DNA from: Salinarimonas rosea DSM 21201
Lineage (GTDB): Bacteria > Pseudomonadota > Alphaproteobacteria > Rhizobiales > Beijerinckiaceae
Length of the DNA: 64,000 nt
Direction of reading: 5' to 3'
NCBI RefSeq assembly: GCF_000429045.1
Contig: NZ_AUBC01000001.1
Coordinates: 386,928 to 450,927, forward strand
In this document: positions 34,287 to 43,730 of the stretch, one piece after another
Layout: each line of letters opens with the position of its first letter
Position numbering within the stretch: position 1 is the stretch's first letter
Translations under genes and position numbers: made by a program
Notes under the pieces: generated by a model
The model's input: the letters and a program-made list of their open reading frames with translations, nothing else
What the model was told of the DNA's origin: nothing
The model's database searches: none

Positions 34287-34738
34287 GGCCGATCGGCCCC
34301 GACTCCGTCGGCCGGGACGGTCTCAAGCCCGGCCAGCGCGACGCGCAGGTATCCGGCGGCGCGCAGGTCGTCGAGGAGATCCATCAGCGCCCGGTAGGGG
34401 AGGCCCTGGTCGGCGCGCAGGAAGACGCGCGCCTCGCGGTCGCCCGCGGTCGCGGCGTCGAGCGCGGTCGCGAGATCCGCGCGCGCGATCGCCGTCTCGC
34501 CGAGCGACAGCGCCCTCTCCGCATCGAGCGTGAGCACGATCGGCTCCGTCGGCGCCGGTTGCGCCGCCGCCGTCGAGGCCGGGAGGTCGACCGGCACGGA
34601 GACCGTCGCCAGCGGCGCGGCGATCATGAAGACGATGAGGAGGACGAGGATCACGTCGATGAAGGGCGTGACGTTGATCTCGGCGAGCGCGTCGTCCGCG
34701 TCGTCCTCGCCACCGTCCGGGCGCATCGCGAAGGCCAT
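34283..34738 (-). CDS. exbD: TonB-system biopolymer transporter ExbD
   Basis: Inner-membrane motor subunit, 151 aa. The single helix contains the essential proton-path aspartate in [20 protein letters not shown] (D near residue 23); the periplasmic domain follows. Shorter MAFAMRP start at 34738 is chosen because GAGG stands upstream and the family motif begins about 15 residues in. Overlaps tonB by ATGA and follows exbB by ten bases. Confidence 0.93.
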   Translation of the reverse strand: MAFAMRPDGGEDDADDALAEINVTPFIDVILVLLIVFMIAAPLATVSVPVDLPASTAAAQPAPTEPIVLTLDAERALSLGETAIARADLATALDAATAGDREARVFLRADQGLPYRALMDLLDDLRAAGYLRVALAGLETVPADGVGADRP

Positions 34739-34748
34739 GGGCGCCGCC

Positions 34749-35513
34749 TCATTCCGCCGCGAGGCGCAGGCCCGGCGCCGCCGCACGCGCCGCGTCGAGA
34801 TCGCGGCTGAGCTGCCGGGCGAGCCGGGCCGAGACGTCGCCGAGGAGGCCGCGATAGCCGGCGAGGCCGCGGGCGAAGAGGTTGTAGAGGATCGCCGCCG
34901 GGATGGCCGCGACGAGGCCGATGCCGGTGGCGAGCAGCGCCTCGGCGATGCCCGGCGCGACCACGGCGAGGTTCGTGGTCTGCGTCGCCGCGATGCCGAT
35001 GAACGAGTTCATGATCCCCCACACCGTGCCGAACAGGCCGAGAAAGGGTGCGGCGGAGGCGGTGATGGCGAGGAGGCCCGTGCCCGCCGCGAGCCGGCGT
35101 CCCGCCGCCTTCTCGATGCGCGCGAGGCGGATCGCGGCACGCTCGCGCACGCCCGCGGGATCGCGACGGGGGCCGAGCGCCTCGCTCTCGCGCCATTCCT
35201 CGCCGAGGGCGCGCACCAGCGTGGCGGGGGCACCGCCGCGGCCGGCGAAGGCACGCTGCGCCTCCTCGAGGGAGGTCACGTCGTCGAGGAGCCGCAGCGC
35301 CCGGCGGGCGCGGACGCGTGCGCCGGCCAGCTCGAGACCCTTCACCAGCGCGATCGTCCAGACCAGGACGGAGGCCGCGACGAGGCCGACCATCACCGCC
35401 TGCACCACGATGTCGGCGGCGAGGAACATCCCCCACGGCGAGAGGTCGTGCGCGGCGCCCGCCGCGACGGGCGAAGCGAGCGGCGTCTCGACCGGTGCTT
35501 CCACGGGCGTCAT
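34749..35513 (-). CDS. exbB: TonB-system proton channel ExbB
   Basis: MotA/TolQ/ExbB-family channel, 254 aa. Three membrane helices at about 31-52, 145-168 and 185-210; the family hallmark is [19 protein letters not shown] followed by [25 protein letters not shown]. The N-terminal 28 residues are a Pro/Ala-rich stretch, common in the alphaproteobacterial heme-type ExbB. Translationally coupled to hutX by an ATGA overlap. Confidence 0.94.
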   Translation of the reverse strand: MTPVEAPVETPLASPVAAGAAHDLSPWGMFLAADIVVQAVMVGLVAASVLVWTIALVKGLELAGARVRARRALRLLDDVTSLEEAQRAFAGRGGAPATLVRALGEEWRESEALGPRRDPAGVRERAAIRLARIEKAAGRRLAAGTGLLAITASAAPFLGLFGTVWGIMNSFIGIAATQTTNLAVVAPGIAEALLATGIGLVAAIPAAILYNLFARGLAGYRGLLGDVSARLARQLSRDLDAARAAAPGLRLAAE

Positions 35514-36034
35514 GGCAGGGCGAGCCTCTCGCGCAGGGACTCGAAGGCGGCGAGCTGGGCGGGCTCGAGCTCCCGGTCCGGCCCGCGCCGCACGAAGATC
35601 TTGAACATCGACGCGCCCGACTCGTCGAAGAACTGCATCGAGCAGGAGCGCCGGCCGTGGAAGCGCCGGTCGACGAGGTAGATCGCCCGGCAGGCGTCGG
35701 CGCGGATGTGCCCGCCGATGGGGCTGTCGCCGTGGATGTTGAACCACCCGCGGCCGATCGAGCCGGGCGGCAGGCGCCCGACCACCTCGAGCACGACGCT
35801 CGGCCCGTGCATCAGGAAGAGCACCTCGCCCCAGGTGGTCGCCGCCGCCCAGACCTCGCCGAAGCGCGCGCCGGGGACGAAGAGGCGCTCGCCCGCGGGG
35901 AGCGCCTCGACGACGGTGCGCAAGGGCGCGCCGTGGGCCCGCGCCACGTCCTCCAGCACGCCGTCGGGCCTCTCGGCGAGGCTCGCGCGGATCGCCGCGA
36001 GGAGGCCGGGGTCGACGGCGGCGGGCGCGTCCAT
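35510..36034 (-). CDS. hutX: heme utilization carrier protein HutX
   Basis: Cytosolic heme carrier of 174 aa, thought to pass imported heme to the degrading enzyme. The family pattern is seen in [40 protein letters not shown] and [16 protein letters not shown]. It lies between the heme monooxygenase and exbB with overlapping ends (TGATG upstream, ATGA downstream), which fits a joint role. No HmuS-type protein is in the window, so HutX plus the monooxygenase probably take its place. Confidence 0.88.
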   Translation of the reverse strand: MDAPAAVDPGLLAAIRASLAERPDGVLEDVARAHGAPLRTVVEALPAGERLFVPGARFGEVWAAATTWGEVLFLMHGPSVVLEVVGRLPPGSIGRGWFNIHGDSPIGGHIRADACRAIYLVDRRFHGRRSCSMQFFDESGASMFKIFVRRGPDRELEPAQLAAFESLRERLALP

Positions 36035-36381
36035 CACGCCACCTTCGCCGAAGAGGACGCCGTTGCGGGCGCGTCCTCGCCGAGCACGCTCTCGAAGCCC
36101 TCGAACTCGGGATGGCCGAGGTAGAGCCCCTTGTTCTGGCCCGCGTTGCGGTGCGAGTCGCGGAACTGCTCCGAGCGCGTCCAGGCCTCGAAGCTCGCCC
36201 GGTCGGTCCAGACCGTGTGCGAGGCGTAGAGCGTGTGGTCCTCGCGCTCCGGGCCCTTCAGCAGATGGAAGCCGACGAAGCCCGCCATCTCGTCGAGCCG
36301 GGTCTTGCGGCTCGACCAGACGGTCTCGAAATCGCTCTCGCGGCCCTTCGCGACCTTGAAGCGGTTCATGGCGACGAACAT
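36034..36381 (-). CDS. antibiotic-biosynthesis-monooxygenase-fold heme-degrading protein (IsdG/HmuQ-HmuD-like)
   Basis: Small ABM-fold protein, 115 aa. Start MFVAMNRFKVAKGRESDFE, then GFVGFHLLKGPE and LYASHTVWTDRASFEAW with N- and C-terminal features of IsdG-type heme oxygenases (Asn7-like N6, W58, H55 region). Located between the heme receptor and hutX, so a heme-opening role is much more likely than antibiotic synthesis. ATG 36381 follows AGGAGAGAC. Product type (biliverdin or other) cannot be judged. Confidence 0.82.
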   Translation of the reverse strand: MFVAMNRFKVAKGRESDFETVWSSRKTRLDEMAGFVGFHLLKGPEREDHTLYASHTVWTDRASFEAWTRSEQFRDSHRNAGQNKGLYLGHPEFEGFESVLGEDAPATASSSAKVA

Positions 36382-36422
36382 GGTCTGTCTCTCCTGTGAT
36401 CTGTTCTGGTGGTCCGCCGGGC

Positions 36423-38468
36423 TCACATCCCGAGCCGCGCCTGGAAGCCGATCTTGGCGACGAAGCCCGGGCTGTCCGCACCGTCGCGGAAGCGCCGGTA
36501 GCGCACGTCCCCGACGTTCTCGAGCCGCACGTAGGCGCGCGCGTCCGGCGTGATGTCGTACGAGCCGTAGAGGTCGACGAGGGTATAGTCGTCGCTCTTC
36601 AGGCTCGCCGCGGTCAAGGGCAGCCGGTCCTGGGCGGCGACGAAGGTGACGCGTCCCCCGAAGGTCAGCTTCTCGTCGAGGAAGCGCAGGCCCGCCCCGA
36701 GCGCCAGCCGGTCGGGGTAGACCGAGGTCAGCGGGTCGTCGGTGACGCGGTTGTCGCCGCGCGTCGTCCCGCCCGACACGCTCGCGAACCAGCGCCGCGC
36801 GTCGTAGGTCAGGTCCAGCTCCGCGCCGGTGAGGCGGGCGCGGGAGATATTGTCGTAGCGGAAGGTCGCGTCGGCGCAGGCGTTGCGCACGCGCGGGTCG
36901 CCGCAGGGCGCGCCCGGATCGGAGTAGATGCTCTCGATGTAGTCGTCGACGTCGGTGCGGAACACCGAGACCTTGCCGCGCAGGCGGTCGCCCTCGAGGA
37001 ACAGGTCGTCGAAGGACAGGTTGAGGCCCGCCTCGATCGTCTTGCCGATTTCCGGGCGCAGGTTCGGGTTCGGCCGGAACGAGAACGCGGCCGGGAAGGG
37101 GTGCACGCCCGCGATCAGCGTCTCGGTGACGGAGGGCGCGCGGTAGCCCTCGGCATAGGTGCCGTAGACCTGCAGCCCCTCGATCGGGCGGATGCCGATC
37201 GTCAGCTTCGGCGAGATGCGGCTGCCGTCGGAGGAGACGGTGCCGCCGGACAGCTGGTAGGCGTCGAAGCGCGCCGCCCCGATCAGGTCGACGATGCCCC
37301 AGGTGGCCTGGCTCTGCAGGAAGCCGCCCCACACCGTGCGCTCGCCCGAGGGCGTGAACAGGTCGGCGGAGCCCAGCGGATCGGCGACCGTCACCTCGTC
37401 GCGGAAGGCGTCCCAGCCATAGGTGAGCGCGAGGCCGACCGGTCCGGCATCGAAGCGCGAGGTGTTGTGGACGTCCGCGCCGATCGTGTGGATCTCGAAG
37501 GAGCGCCGGCTCCCGAGGGCGGGCGCCGTGCCGGAGACCTGCCGCTGGTCCGTCTGCGTGCGCGTCGACCAGGCGGAGACGTCGAGGTCGACGAGGCGGT
37601 TCGCCGGGTCGTTCCAGCCCCAGCGCGCGACGAAGGTCTCGGTGGTCACCTCGTTGTCCCGCCGCGGCTCGCGGGCGGTGCCGAGCCCGTTGGCGAAGTC
37701 GAAGCGCTGGAGCTGGGCCGAGAGCTCGACGCGGTGGAAGGGCGCGGGATCGAGCACGACCTTGCCGATCCCCGAGACGATCTCCTGGCCGCTGTCGGCG
37801 ACTCGCGTGCCGTCGCCGGTCTCGTAGTCGTCGGCGTCGCGCAGGCTGAGGCCCACGAGCGCGCCGAAGGCCTCGACGGGCCGCATCGCGGCGATGCCCG
37901 AGCCGAGGATGCCGGTCTGGCGCCCCATCAGGAAGGTCGTGTCGAGGGTGAGCGAGAGCCGCTCGCCGGGGGCGAGGACGTCGTCGGGGTCGACGGTCTG
38001 GAAGGAGACCACGCCGCCGATCGCGCCCGAGCCGTAGACGTTGGCGACGGGCCCGCGGGTCACGTCGACGAGGCGCACGAAGGCGGGATCGAGGAAGAAG
38101 GCGCCGTCGGCGTTGTGGCCGGAGCGCTGGAAGTTCTGCCGCGCGCCGTCCACCGTCACCGCGACCCGGCCGAAGTCCTGCAGGCCGCGGATGTTCACCG
38201 CCGTGGCGGGATCGTTCGCGTTCTCCTGCGTGGCGACGTTCGGCAGCGCGTCGAGCACCGTGCCGATGCGCTGCACGGCGCGCGTCCGGATCTCCTCGCG
38301 CGTCACCACGCTCGCGCCGGCCATCGCCTCGACGGCACGGGTCTCGTCCTTCGTGGCCGTCACCGTCACGGCGTCGAGCAGGATGCCCTCCTGCGCCGCC
38401 GCGGCCCCGATGCCCAGCGCCAGAGCGCCGAGCGATACCGCTCCCAGAAACAGCTTACGCATCGCCAT
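36423..38468 (-). CDS. hmuR: TonB-dependent heme/hemoglobin receptor
   Basis: Outer-membrane 22-strand receptor, 681 aa. Signal peptide 1-25 (LGALALGIGAAAAQ, cleavage near AAA-QE), TonB box-like DAVTVTATK, plug domain with NIRGLQDFGRVAVTVDGARQ, and the heme-receptor segments TYAEGYRAPSVTETL and FRPNPNLRPEIGKTIEAG, which match the FRAP/NPNL region of the HmuR/ShuA group. The last residue is Met, a little unusual since most end in Phe. ATG 38462 is an alternative start. It opens the operon that ends with tonB. Confidence 0.92.
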   Translation of the reverse strand: MAMRKLFLGAVSLGALALGIGAAAAQEGILLDAVTVTATKDETRAVEAMAGASVVTREEIRTRAVQRIGTVLDALPNVATQENANDPATAVNIRGLQDFGRVAVTVDGARQNFQRSGHNADGAFFLDPAFVRLVDVTRGPVANVYGSGAIGGVVSFQTVDPDDVLAPGERLSLTLDTTFLMGRQTGILGSGIAAMRPVEAFGALVGLSLRDADDYETGDGTRVADSGQEIVSGIGKVVLDPAPFHRVELSAQLQRFDFANGLGTAREPRRDNEVTTETFVARWGWNDPANRLVDLDVSAWSTRTQTDQRQVSGTAPALGSRRSFEIHTIGADVHNTSRFDAGPVGLALTYGWDAFRDEVTVADPLGSADLFTPSGERTVWGGFLQSQATWGIVDLIGAARFDAYQLSGGTVSSDGSRISPKLTIGIRPIEGLQVYGTYAEGYRAPSVTETLIAGVHPFPAAFSFRPNPNLRPEIGKTIEAGLNLSFDDLFLEGDRLRGKVSVFRTDVDDYIESIYSDPGAPCGDPRVRNACADATFRYDNISRARLTGAELDLTYDARRWFASVSGGTTRGDNRVTDDPLTSVYPDRLALGAGLRFLDEKLTFGGRVTFVAAQDRLPLTAASLKSDDYTLVDLYGSYDITPDARAYVRLENVGDVRYRRFRDGADSPGFVAKIGFQARLGM

Positions 38469-38575
38469 CCACCTTGCCTGTCGTCTGTTCACGATGGCTG
38501 GCGGGCCCCGCGGCGCGTGCCGCGGAAAGGGGCTGGCTGGCTGTGCGCTCGATTTCTCACGCGAACGCTTGACGT

Positions 38576-38604
38576 CGTCTATGCGAGACGGCACACAGCG
38601 TCAA
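38576..38604 (-). promoter_or_regulatory. candidate promoter of the heme receptor operon
   Basis: Read leftward, TTGACG (38604-38599), a 17-base spacer and TAGACG (38581-38576). The spacing is ideal; the -10 matches only half the consensus. The leader to the receptor start would be about 100 bases. Confidence 0.45.
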
Positions 38605-38626
38605 TCGGAAACTTGAAAATATCCTC

Positions 38627-38643
38627 TTTCGAGCGATTCGAAG
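38627..38643. promoter_or_regulatory. Irr/ICE-like inverted repeat in the heme divergent promoter
   Basis: TTTCGAG-CGA-TTCGAAG has near dyad symmetry and the layout of the Irr iron-control element (seven-base arms around three bases), with C/G where that element usually has A/T. It lies 22 bases beyond the receptor -35 and before hemP, so it could serve both directions. Confidence 0.4.
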
Positions 38644-38662
38644 GAGGAACGACTTGACGAAC

Positions 38663-38679
38663 ACTCGAAAGGCTCGAGT
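38663..38679. promoter_or_regulatory. perfect inverted repeat before hemP
   Basis: ACTCGA, five bases AAGGC, then TCGAGT. It shares the TCGA core with the repeat at 38627-38643 and ends two bases before the hemP ATG, overlapping its weak ribosome site. Confidence 0.4.
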
Positions 38680-38681
38680 AG

Positions 38682-38858
38682 ATGAATTCCAAGGAAGAGC
38701 CGAACATTGCCGCGCAGGACGCGCGCGCACCCGGGGCGCCGCCCGTCGTCGACGTGCGCGCGCTCGTCGGGGAGGGGCGCGAGGCGATCATCCGCCACAA
38801 CGGCGAGAGCTACCGCCTGCGCATCACCGCCGCCAACAAGCTGATCCTCACCAAGTGA
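38682..38858 (+). CDS. hemP: hemin uptake protein HemP
   Basis: Small conserved protein of 58 aa that is often the first gene of heme-uptake operons and is an activator in some alphaproteobacteria (HmuP). The C-terminal HNGESYRLRITAANKLILTK is the family signature; the N-terminal half is low complexity. A TAG stop directly precedes the ATG in frame, so this start is fixed. hmuT begins 20 bases after the stop. It fell below the usual gene-length cutoffs. Confidence 0.93.
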   Translation: MNSKEEPNIAAQDARAPGAPPVVDVRALVGEGREAIIRHNGESYRLRITAANKLILTK

Positions 38859-38878
38859 CCACACGCGGGACCGCCGAC

Positions 38879-39772
38879 ATGCTGCGCATCATCGTCCTCC
38901 TCGCGGGGCTGCCCCTCGCGGGCCTCCTCCTCGCCGCCCCGCTGCCGGCCGCCGCGGCCGAGCGCATCGTCGCGGCCGGCGGCGTCGTCACCGAGATCCT
39001 CTACGCGCTGGGCGTCGAGGACCGGATCGTCGGCGTCGACACGACGAGCGTGCACCCGCCGCAGGCGCTCGCGGACAACCCCGACGTCGGCTACGTCCGG
39101 GCGCTCTCCGCGGAGGGCGTGCTCTCGCTCGCGCCCGACCGGGTGATCGCCACCGACGCCGCCGGGCCCGCGGCGGCGCTCGACCTCGTCCGGCAGGCGG
39201 GCGTGCCGATCGACGTCGTCGGCGAGGAGCCGACCCGGGCGGGCGTCACCGGGCGCATCCGCACGATCGGCGCGCTCGTGGGCGCGGAGGCGCGGGCCGA
39301 GGCGCTCGCCGCGGAGGTCGAAGCGGACTTCGCGGCGTTGGCGGAGGCGCGCGCGCGGCTCGACGGCGCGCAGGTGCGCGTATTGTTCGTGCTCTCGCTC
39401 CAGAACGGGCGGGCGATGGTCGGCGGGGCGGGGACCTCGGCGGACGCGATCATCGCGCTCGCCGGCGGGGTCAACGCGGTGCCGGAGGTCGCCGGCTACA
39501 AGCCCGTCACCGACGAGGCGATCATCGCGGCGGCGCCCGACGTCGTGCTCTCGATCGCCCGCGGCGACCACGCGCTCGACCCCGACGAGGTCTTCGCGAT
39601 GCCGGCCTTCGCGCTGACGCCGGCCTCCGAGGGGCGTCGGCTCGTGTCGATGGACGGGCTCGCGCTGCTCGGCTTCGGGCCGCGCGCGCCGCAGGCGGCG
39701 GCCGCGCTGATGCGTGCGCTCCATCCGCGAGCCGAGATCCCGCCGATCGGCGCTGCCGAGGCGACGCGATGA
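38879..39772 (+). CDS. hmuT: heme ABC transporter substrate-binding protein
   Basis: Periplasmic heme receptor, 297 aa, cluster-A binding protein. Signal peptide 1-25 (LAGLPLAGLLLAAPLPAAAA). The mature part starts with ERIVAAGGVVTEILYALG and has VVGEEPTRAGVTGRIRTIG and the late YKPVTDEAIIAAAPDVVL helix region typical of HmuT/BtuF-like proteins. Ends in an ATGA overlap with hmuU. An upstream open frame beginning at TTG 38654 was rejected as an N-terminal extension because it lacks a signal sequence. Confidence 0.93.
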   Translation: MLRIIVLLAGLPLAGLLLAAPLPAAAAERIVAAGGVVTEILYALGVEDRIVGVDTTSVHPPQALADNPDVGYVRALSAEGVLSLAPDRVIATDAAGPAAALDLVRQAGVPIDVVGEEPTRAGVTGRIRTIGALVGAEARAEALAAEVEADFAALAEARARLDGAQVRVLFVLSLQNGRAMVGGAGTSADAIIALAGGVNAVPEVAGYKPVTDEAIIAAAPDVVLSIARGDHALDPDEVFAMPAFALTPASEGRRLVSMDGLALLGFGPRAPQAAAALMRALHPRAEIPPIGAAEATR

Positions 39773-40872
39773 GCGCCGGCGTCGCCGGGGCCGGGGCCGT
39801 GCCGTCGCGAACGCAAGCGGATGCGCTCGCCGCGCGGCGGCGGCGGGCGCGGCTCGGGCTCGTCGCGCTCGCGGTCCTCGTCGGCGCGCTCTCGATCCTC
39901 GCGCTCGGGGCGGGGGCGGTGGTGATCCCGCCGGGGCGCGTCGTCGCGATCGTGTGGGACGCGGCGACCGGCGCCGGGAGCGGGGCGGCGCGCGACGCGC
40001 TCGTCGTCACCGGCATCCGCCTGCCGCGCCTCCTGATGGGGCTCCTCGTCGGCGCGGCGCTCGCAGTGGCGGGGGCGCTGATGCAGGGGCTCTTCCGCAA
40101 CCCCCTCGCGGATCCGGGCCTCGTCGGCGTCTCGTCGGGCGCGGGGCTGGCGGCGGGGATCACGATCGTCCTCGGCGAGCGGCTGCTGCCGGCGGCGCTC
40201 GGCGTCGACCCGTTCGCGCTCCTGCCGATCGGCGCCTTCCTCGGCGGCCTCGCCTCGACGCTCGTGCTCTACGCCATCGCCACGCGCAACGGCCGCACCT
40301 CGATCGCGACGATGCTGCTCGCCGGCATCGCGCTCGGCGCGCTGGCGGGGGCGGCGAGCGGCTTCCTCGCGTATCTCAGCGACGATCGGCAGCTGCGCGA
40401 CCTCACCTTCTGGTCGCTCGGCTCGCTGGGCGGCGCGACCTGGAGCAAGCTCGCCGTCGTCGCCCCGATCCTGCTCGTCACCCTCGCGGCGACGCCGATC
40501 CTGGCGCGGGCGCTCAATGCGCTGGTGCTCGGGGAGGCGGAAGCCTACCACCTCGGCGTGGCGGTGGAACGGGCCAAGGCGGCGATCGTCGTGCTGGTCG
40601 CCGCCGCCGTCGGCGCCAGCGTGGCGGCGGCGGGCGTGATCGGCTTCGTCGGCATCGTGGTGCCGCATCTCCTGCGCCTCGCCATCGGGCCGGACCACCG
40701 GGTGCTGCTCCCGGCCTCGGCGCTGCTCGGCGCGGCGCTCCTCGTCGGCGCGGACATCGTGGCGCGCACCGTGGTGGCGCCGGCGGAGCTGCCGATCGGC
40801 ATCGTCACCGCGGCGATCGGCGCACCGTTCTTCCTGTGGCTGCTCCTTCGCAAGCGAGGGCTCTTCCCGTGA
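39769..40872 (+). CDS. hmuU: heme ABC transporter permease
   Basis: FecCD-family permease, 367 aa, with about nine to ten membrane helices. Landmarks: LPRLLMGLLVGAALAVAGAL, FRNPLADPGLVGVSSGAGLA and GVIGFVGIVVPHLLRLAIGP, all characteristic of iron/heme/cobalamin permeases. Overlaps hmuT and hmuV by four bases each. Confidence 0.95.
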   Translation: MSAGVAGAGAVPSRTQADALAARRRRARLGLVALAVLVGALSILALGAGAVVIPPGRVVAIVWDAATGAGSGAARDALVVTGIRLPRLLMGLLVGAALAVAGALMQGLFRNPLADPGLVGVSSGAGLAAGITIVLGERLLPAALGVDPFALLPIGAFLGGLASTLVLYAIATRNGRTSIATMLLAGIALGALAGAASGFLAYLSDDRQLRDLTFWSLGSLGGATWSKLAVVAPILLVTLAATPILARALNALVLGEAEAYHLGVAVERAKAAIVVLVAAAVGASVAAAGVIGFVGIVVPHLLRLAIGPDHRVLLPASALLGAALLVGADIVARTVVAPAELPIGIVTAAIGAPFFLWLLLRKRGLFP

Positions 40873-41699
40873 CCGCGCTGATCGAGGCGGAGGGCGTCGC
40901 CTACGGCGTCTCCGGCCGCACCCTCGTCCACCCCACCGACGTGACGCTCGCGCCGGGCGAGACCCTCGTCGTCGTCGGGCCGAACGGCGCCGGCAAGTCG
41001 ACCCTGCTCAAGCTCCTCACCGGCGAGCTCGCGCCGAGTGCCGGACGGGTGCGCTACGGCGGGGAGGACGTTCGCGCCCTGCCGGCCTGGCGGCTCGCGG
41101 CGATGCGCGCGGTGATGGCGCAGTCGGAGACGATGGCGTTCCCGTTCACGGTGGCGGAGCTCGTCGGCATCGGCCTCGACGGCGCCGCCGGCGGGGTGCG
41201 CGGCGGCGCCCGCGACGCGCGCATCCTCGCCGCGCTCGCGCGCGCGGACATCGTCCACCTCGCCGCGCGCGACGTGCAGACGCTGTCGGGCGGCGAGCGC
41301 CAGCGGGCGCAGTTCGCCCGCGCGCTCGCCCAGCTCGACGCCGGGCGCGCGGCGATGCGCGGCGGGATGCGCGCGGCCGGTGGCGGGCAGGTGCTGTTCC
41401 TCGACGAGCCGGTCTCGAGCCTCGACCTCGGCCACCAGATCGCGCTGCTCGAGGCGGCGCGCGCCCTCGCCGAGGAGGGGCTCGGCGTCGTCGCCGTGCT
41501 GCACGACCTCAACCTCGCCGCGCTCTACGCCGACCGGATCGTCGCGCTCGCCGGGGGGCGGGTCGTCGCCGCGGGCCGCCCGGAGGCGGTCGTCGACGCC
41601 GCGCTCCTGCGCGACGTGTTCGCCGTTCCCCTGCCGGTCCACCGCCGCGCCGGGGGCGGCGCGCCGTTCGTGCTGCCGGAGCGGCCGCGTCCCGCCTGA
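40869..41699 (+). CDS. hmuV: heme ABC transporter ATP-binding protein
   Basis: ATPase of the heme importer, 276 aa. Walker A GPNGAGKSTLL near residue 37, signature LSGGERQRAQFARAL near 140, Walker B VLFLDEPVSSLDLGH, and the switch His in VLHDLNLAA. It starts with GTG that overlaps the hmuU stop (GTGA). An insertion between signature and Walker B (RAAMRGGMRAAGGGQ) is common in HmuV. Last gene of the rightward heme operon. Confidence 0.95.
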   Translation: MTALIEAEGVAYGVSGRTLVHPTDVTLAPGETLVVVGPNGAGKSTLLKLLTGELAPSAGRVRYGGEDVRALPAWRLAAMRAVMAQSETMAFPFTVAELVGIGLDGAAGGVRGGARDARILAALARADIVHLAARDVQTLSGGERQRAQFARALAQLDAGRAAMRGGMRAAGGGQVLFLDEPVSSLDLGHQIALLEAARALAEEGLGVVAVLHDLNLAALYADRIVALAGGRVVAAGRPEAVVDAALLRDVFAVPLPVHRRAGGGAPFVLPERPRPA

Positions 41700-41711
41700 C
41701 GTGGCGCCCGC

Positions 41712-42631
41712 TCAGGCGAGGCCGCGGCGGGCCTGCGGGATGGACGACGCCAGCGCCCCCCGCCCGCCCGGGCCCTGGACGGCGACGCTCGCCGCCCCGA
41801 TCGCCTCCGCGAGGATCCGCTCGGGCGCGGCACCGGCGAGCCAGGCGTGGACGAGGCCCGCGTTGAAGGCGTCGCCCGCGCCGGTCGTATCGACGACCGG
41901 GACCGCGCGAGCCGAGGCGTGGCGGCGGACCGCGCCGGCCGCGAGGAGCGCACCGTCGGGGCCCGCCTTGAGCGCCACGAGGGGGAAGCGCGCCGCGAGG
42001 ACGTCGAGGGCGGCGGGGGCGCTCGTCTCGCCGGTGATGGCGAGCGCCTCCTCGAGGTTCGGCAGGAACACGTCGACGCCGTCGCAGGCCTCGATCAGGC
42101 CGGGCGCGCGGATCAGCGCGTCGTCCCAGCTCGGGTCGAGGGAGACGGTGAGGCCGTGCTCGCGGGCGCGCGAAACGAGGTCGGGGATCTCGGCCAGCGT
42201 GGCGTACTCGGCGATGTGCAGGTGCACGGCCTCGCCCCAGGCGAGCGCCCGCTCCAGCGTCGCGGGACGGGCGCGGCCGGCGCGCCGCGTCAGGAAGGCG
42301 CGCTCCTCGCGTGCGGCGATGGCGACGGTGACCTGCGGGCCGGCGTCCCTCGCCCGGTCGAGGAAGCGCAGGTCGACGCCGCTCGCGCCGAGCTCGTCGT
42401 CGAGCCCCGCCGAGAGCCGGTCGAGGCCGAGCCGCGCCACGAGCGCGGTCGCCCGCCCCAGCGCCGCGAGATGGGCGGCCGCGATGTAGGCGCCCCCGCC
42501 CGCCACGATCGCGAGATCGCGGGCGTAGACCTCCCGGCCGAGCGCCGGGAACGCGTCGAGATCCGTGAAGACGAGATCGCAGTAGATCCGCCCCACGCTG
42601 AGGACCGCACCGGTCCGCCGGTCGCGCTGGC

Positions 42632-42635
<4 letters not shown>
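41712..42635 (-). CDS. PfkB-family sugar kinase
   Basis: Ribokinase-fold kinase, 307 aa. N-terminal [12 protein letters not shown] followed by a [15 protein letters not shown] loop for sugar binding; the catalytic base lies in [18 protein letters not shown] (D in GAGD). Members include fructoselysine kinase, ribokinase and KDG kinase, and the sugar cannot be assigned. Last gene of the leftward carbohydrate operon, overlapping the ABC ATPase by four bases; it would phosphorylate the imported or trimmed sugar before the SIS enzyme acts. Confidence 0.88.
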
Positions 42636-43729
<1,094 letters not shown>

Positions 43730-43730
43730 C

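Noticed and set aside
36034-36381. Antibiotic-biosynthesis enzyme
   Set aside because: The ABM fold is shared with heme-degrading IsdG-type enzymes, and the gene lies inside the heme operon.
38654-38878. N-terminal extension of HmuT from TTG 38654
   Set aside because: The extension would be an Arg-rich 75 residues that hides the clear signal peptide starting at ATG 38879, and it overlaps hemP in another frame. The ribosome site itself is reported as a finding.
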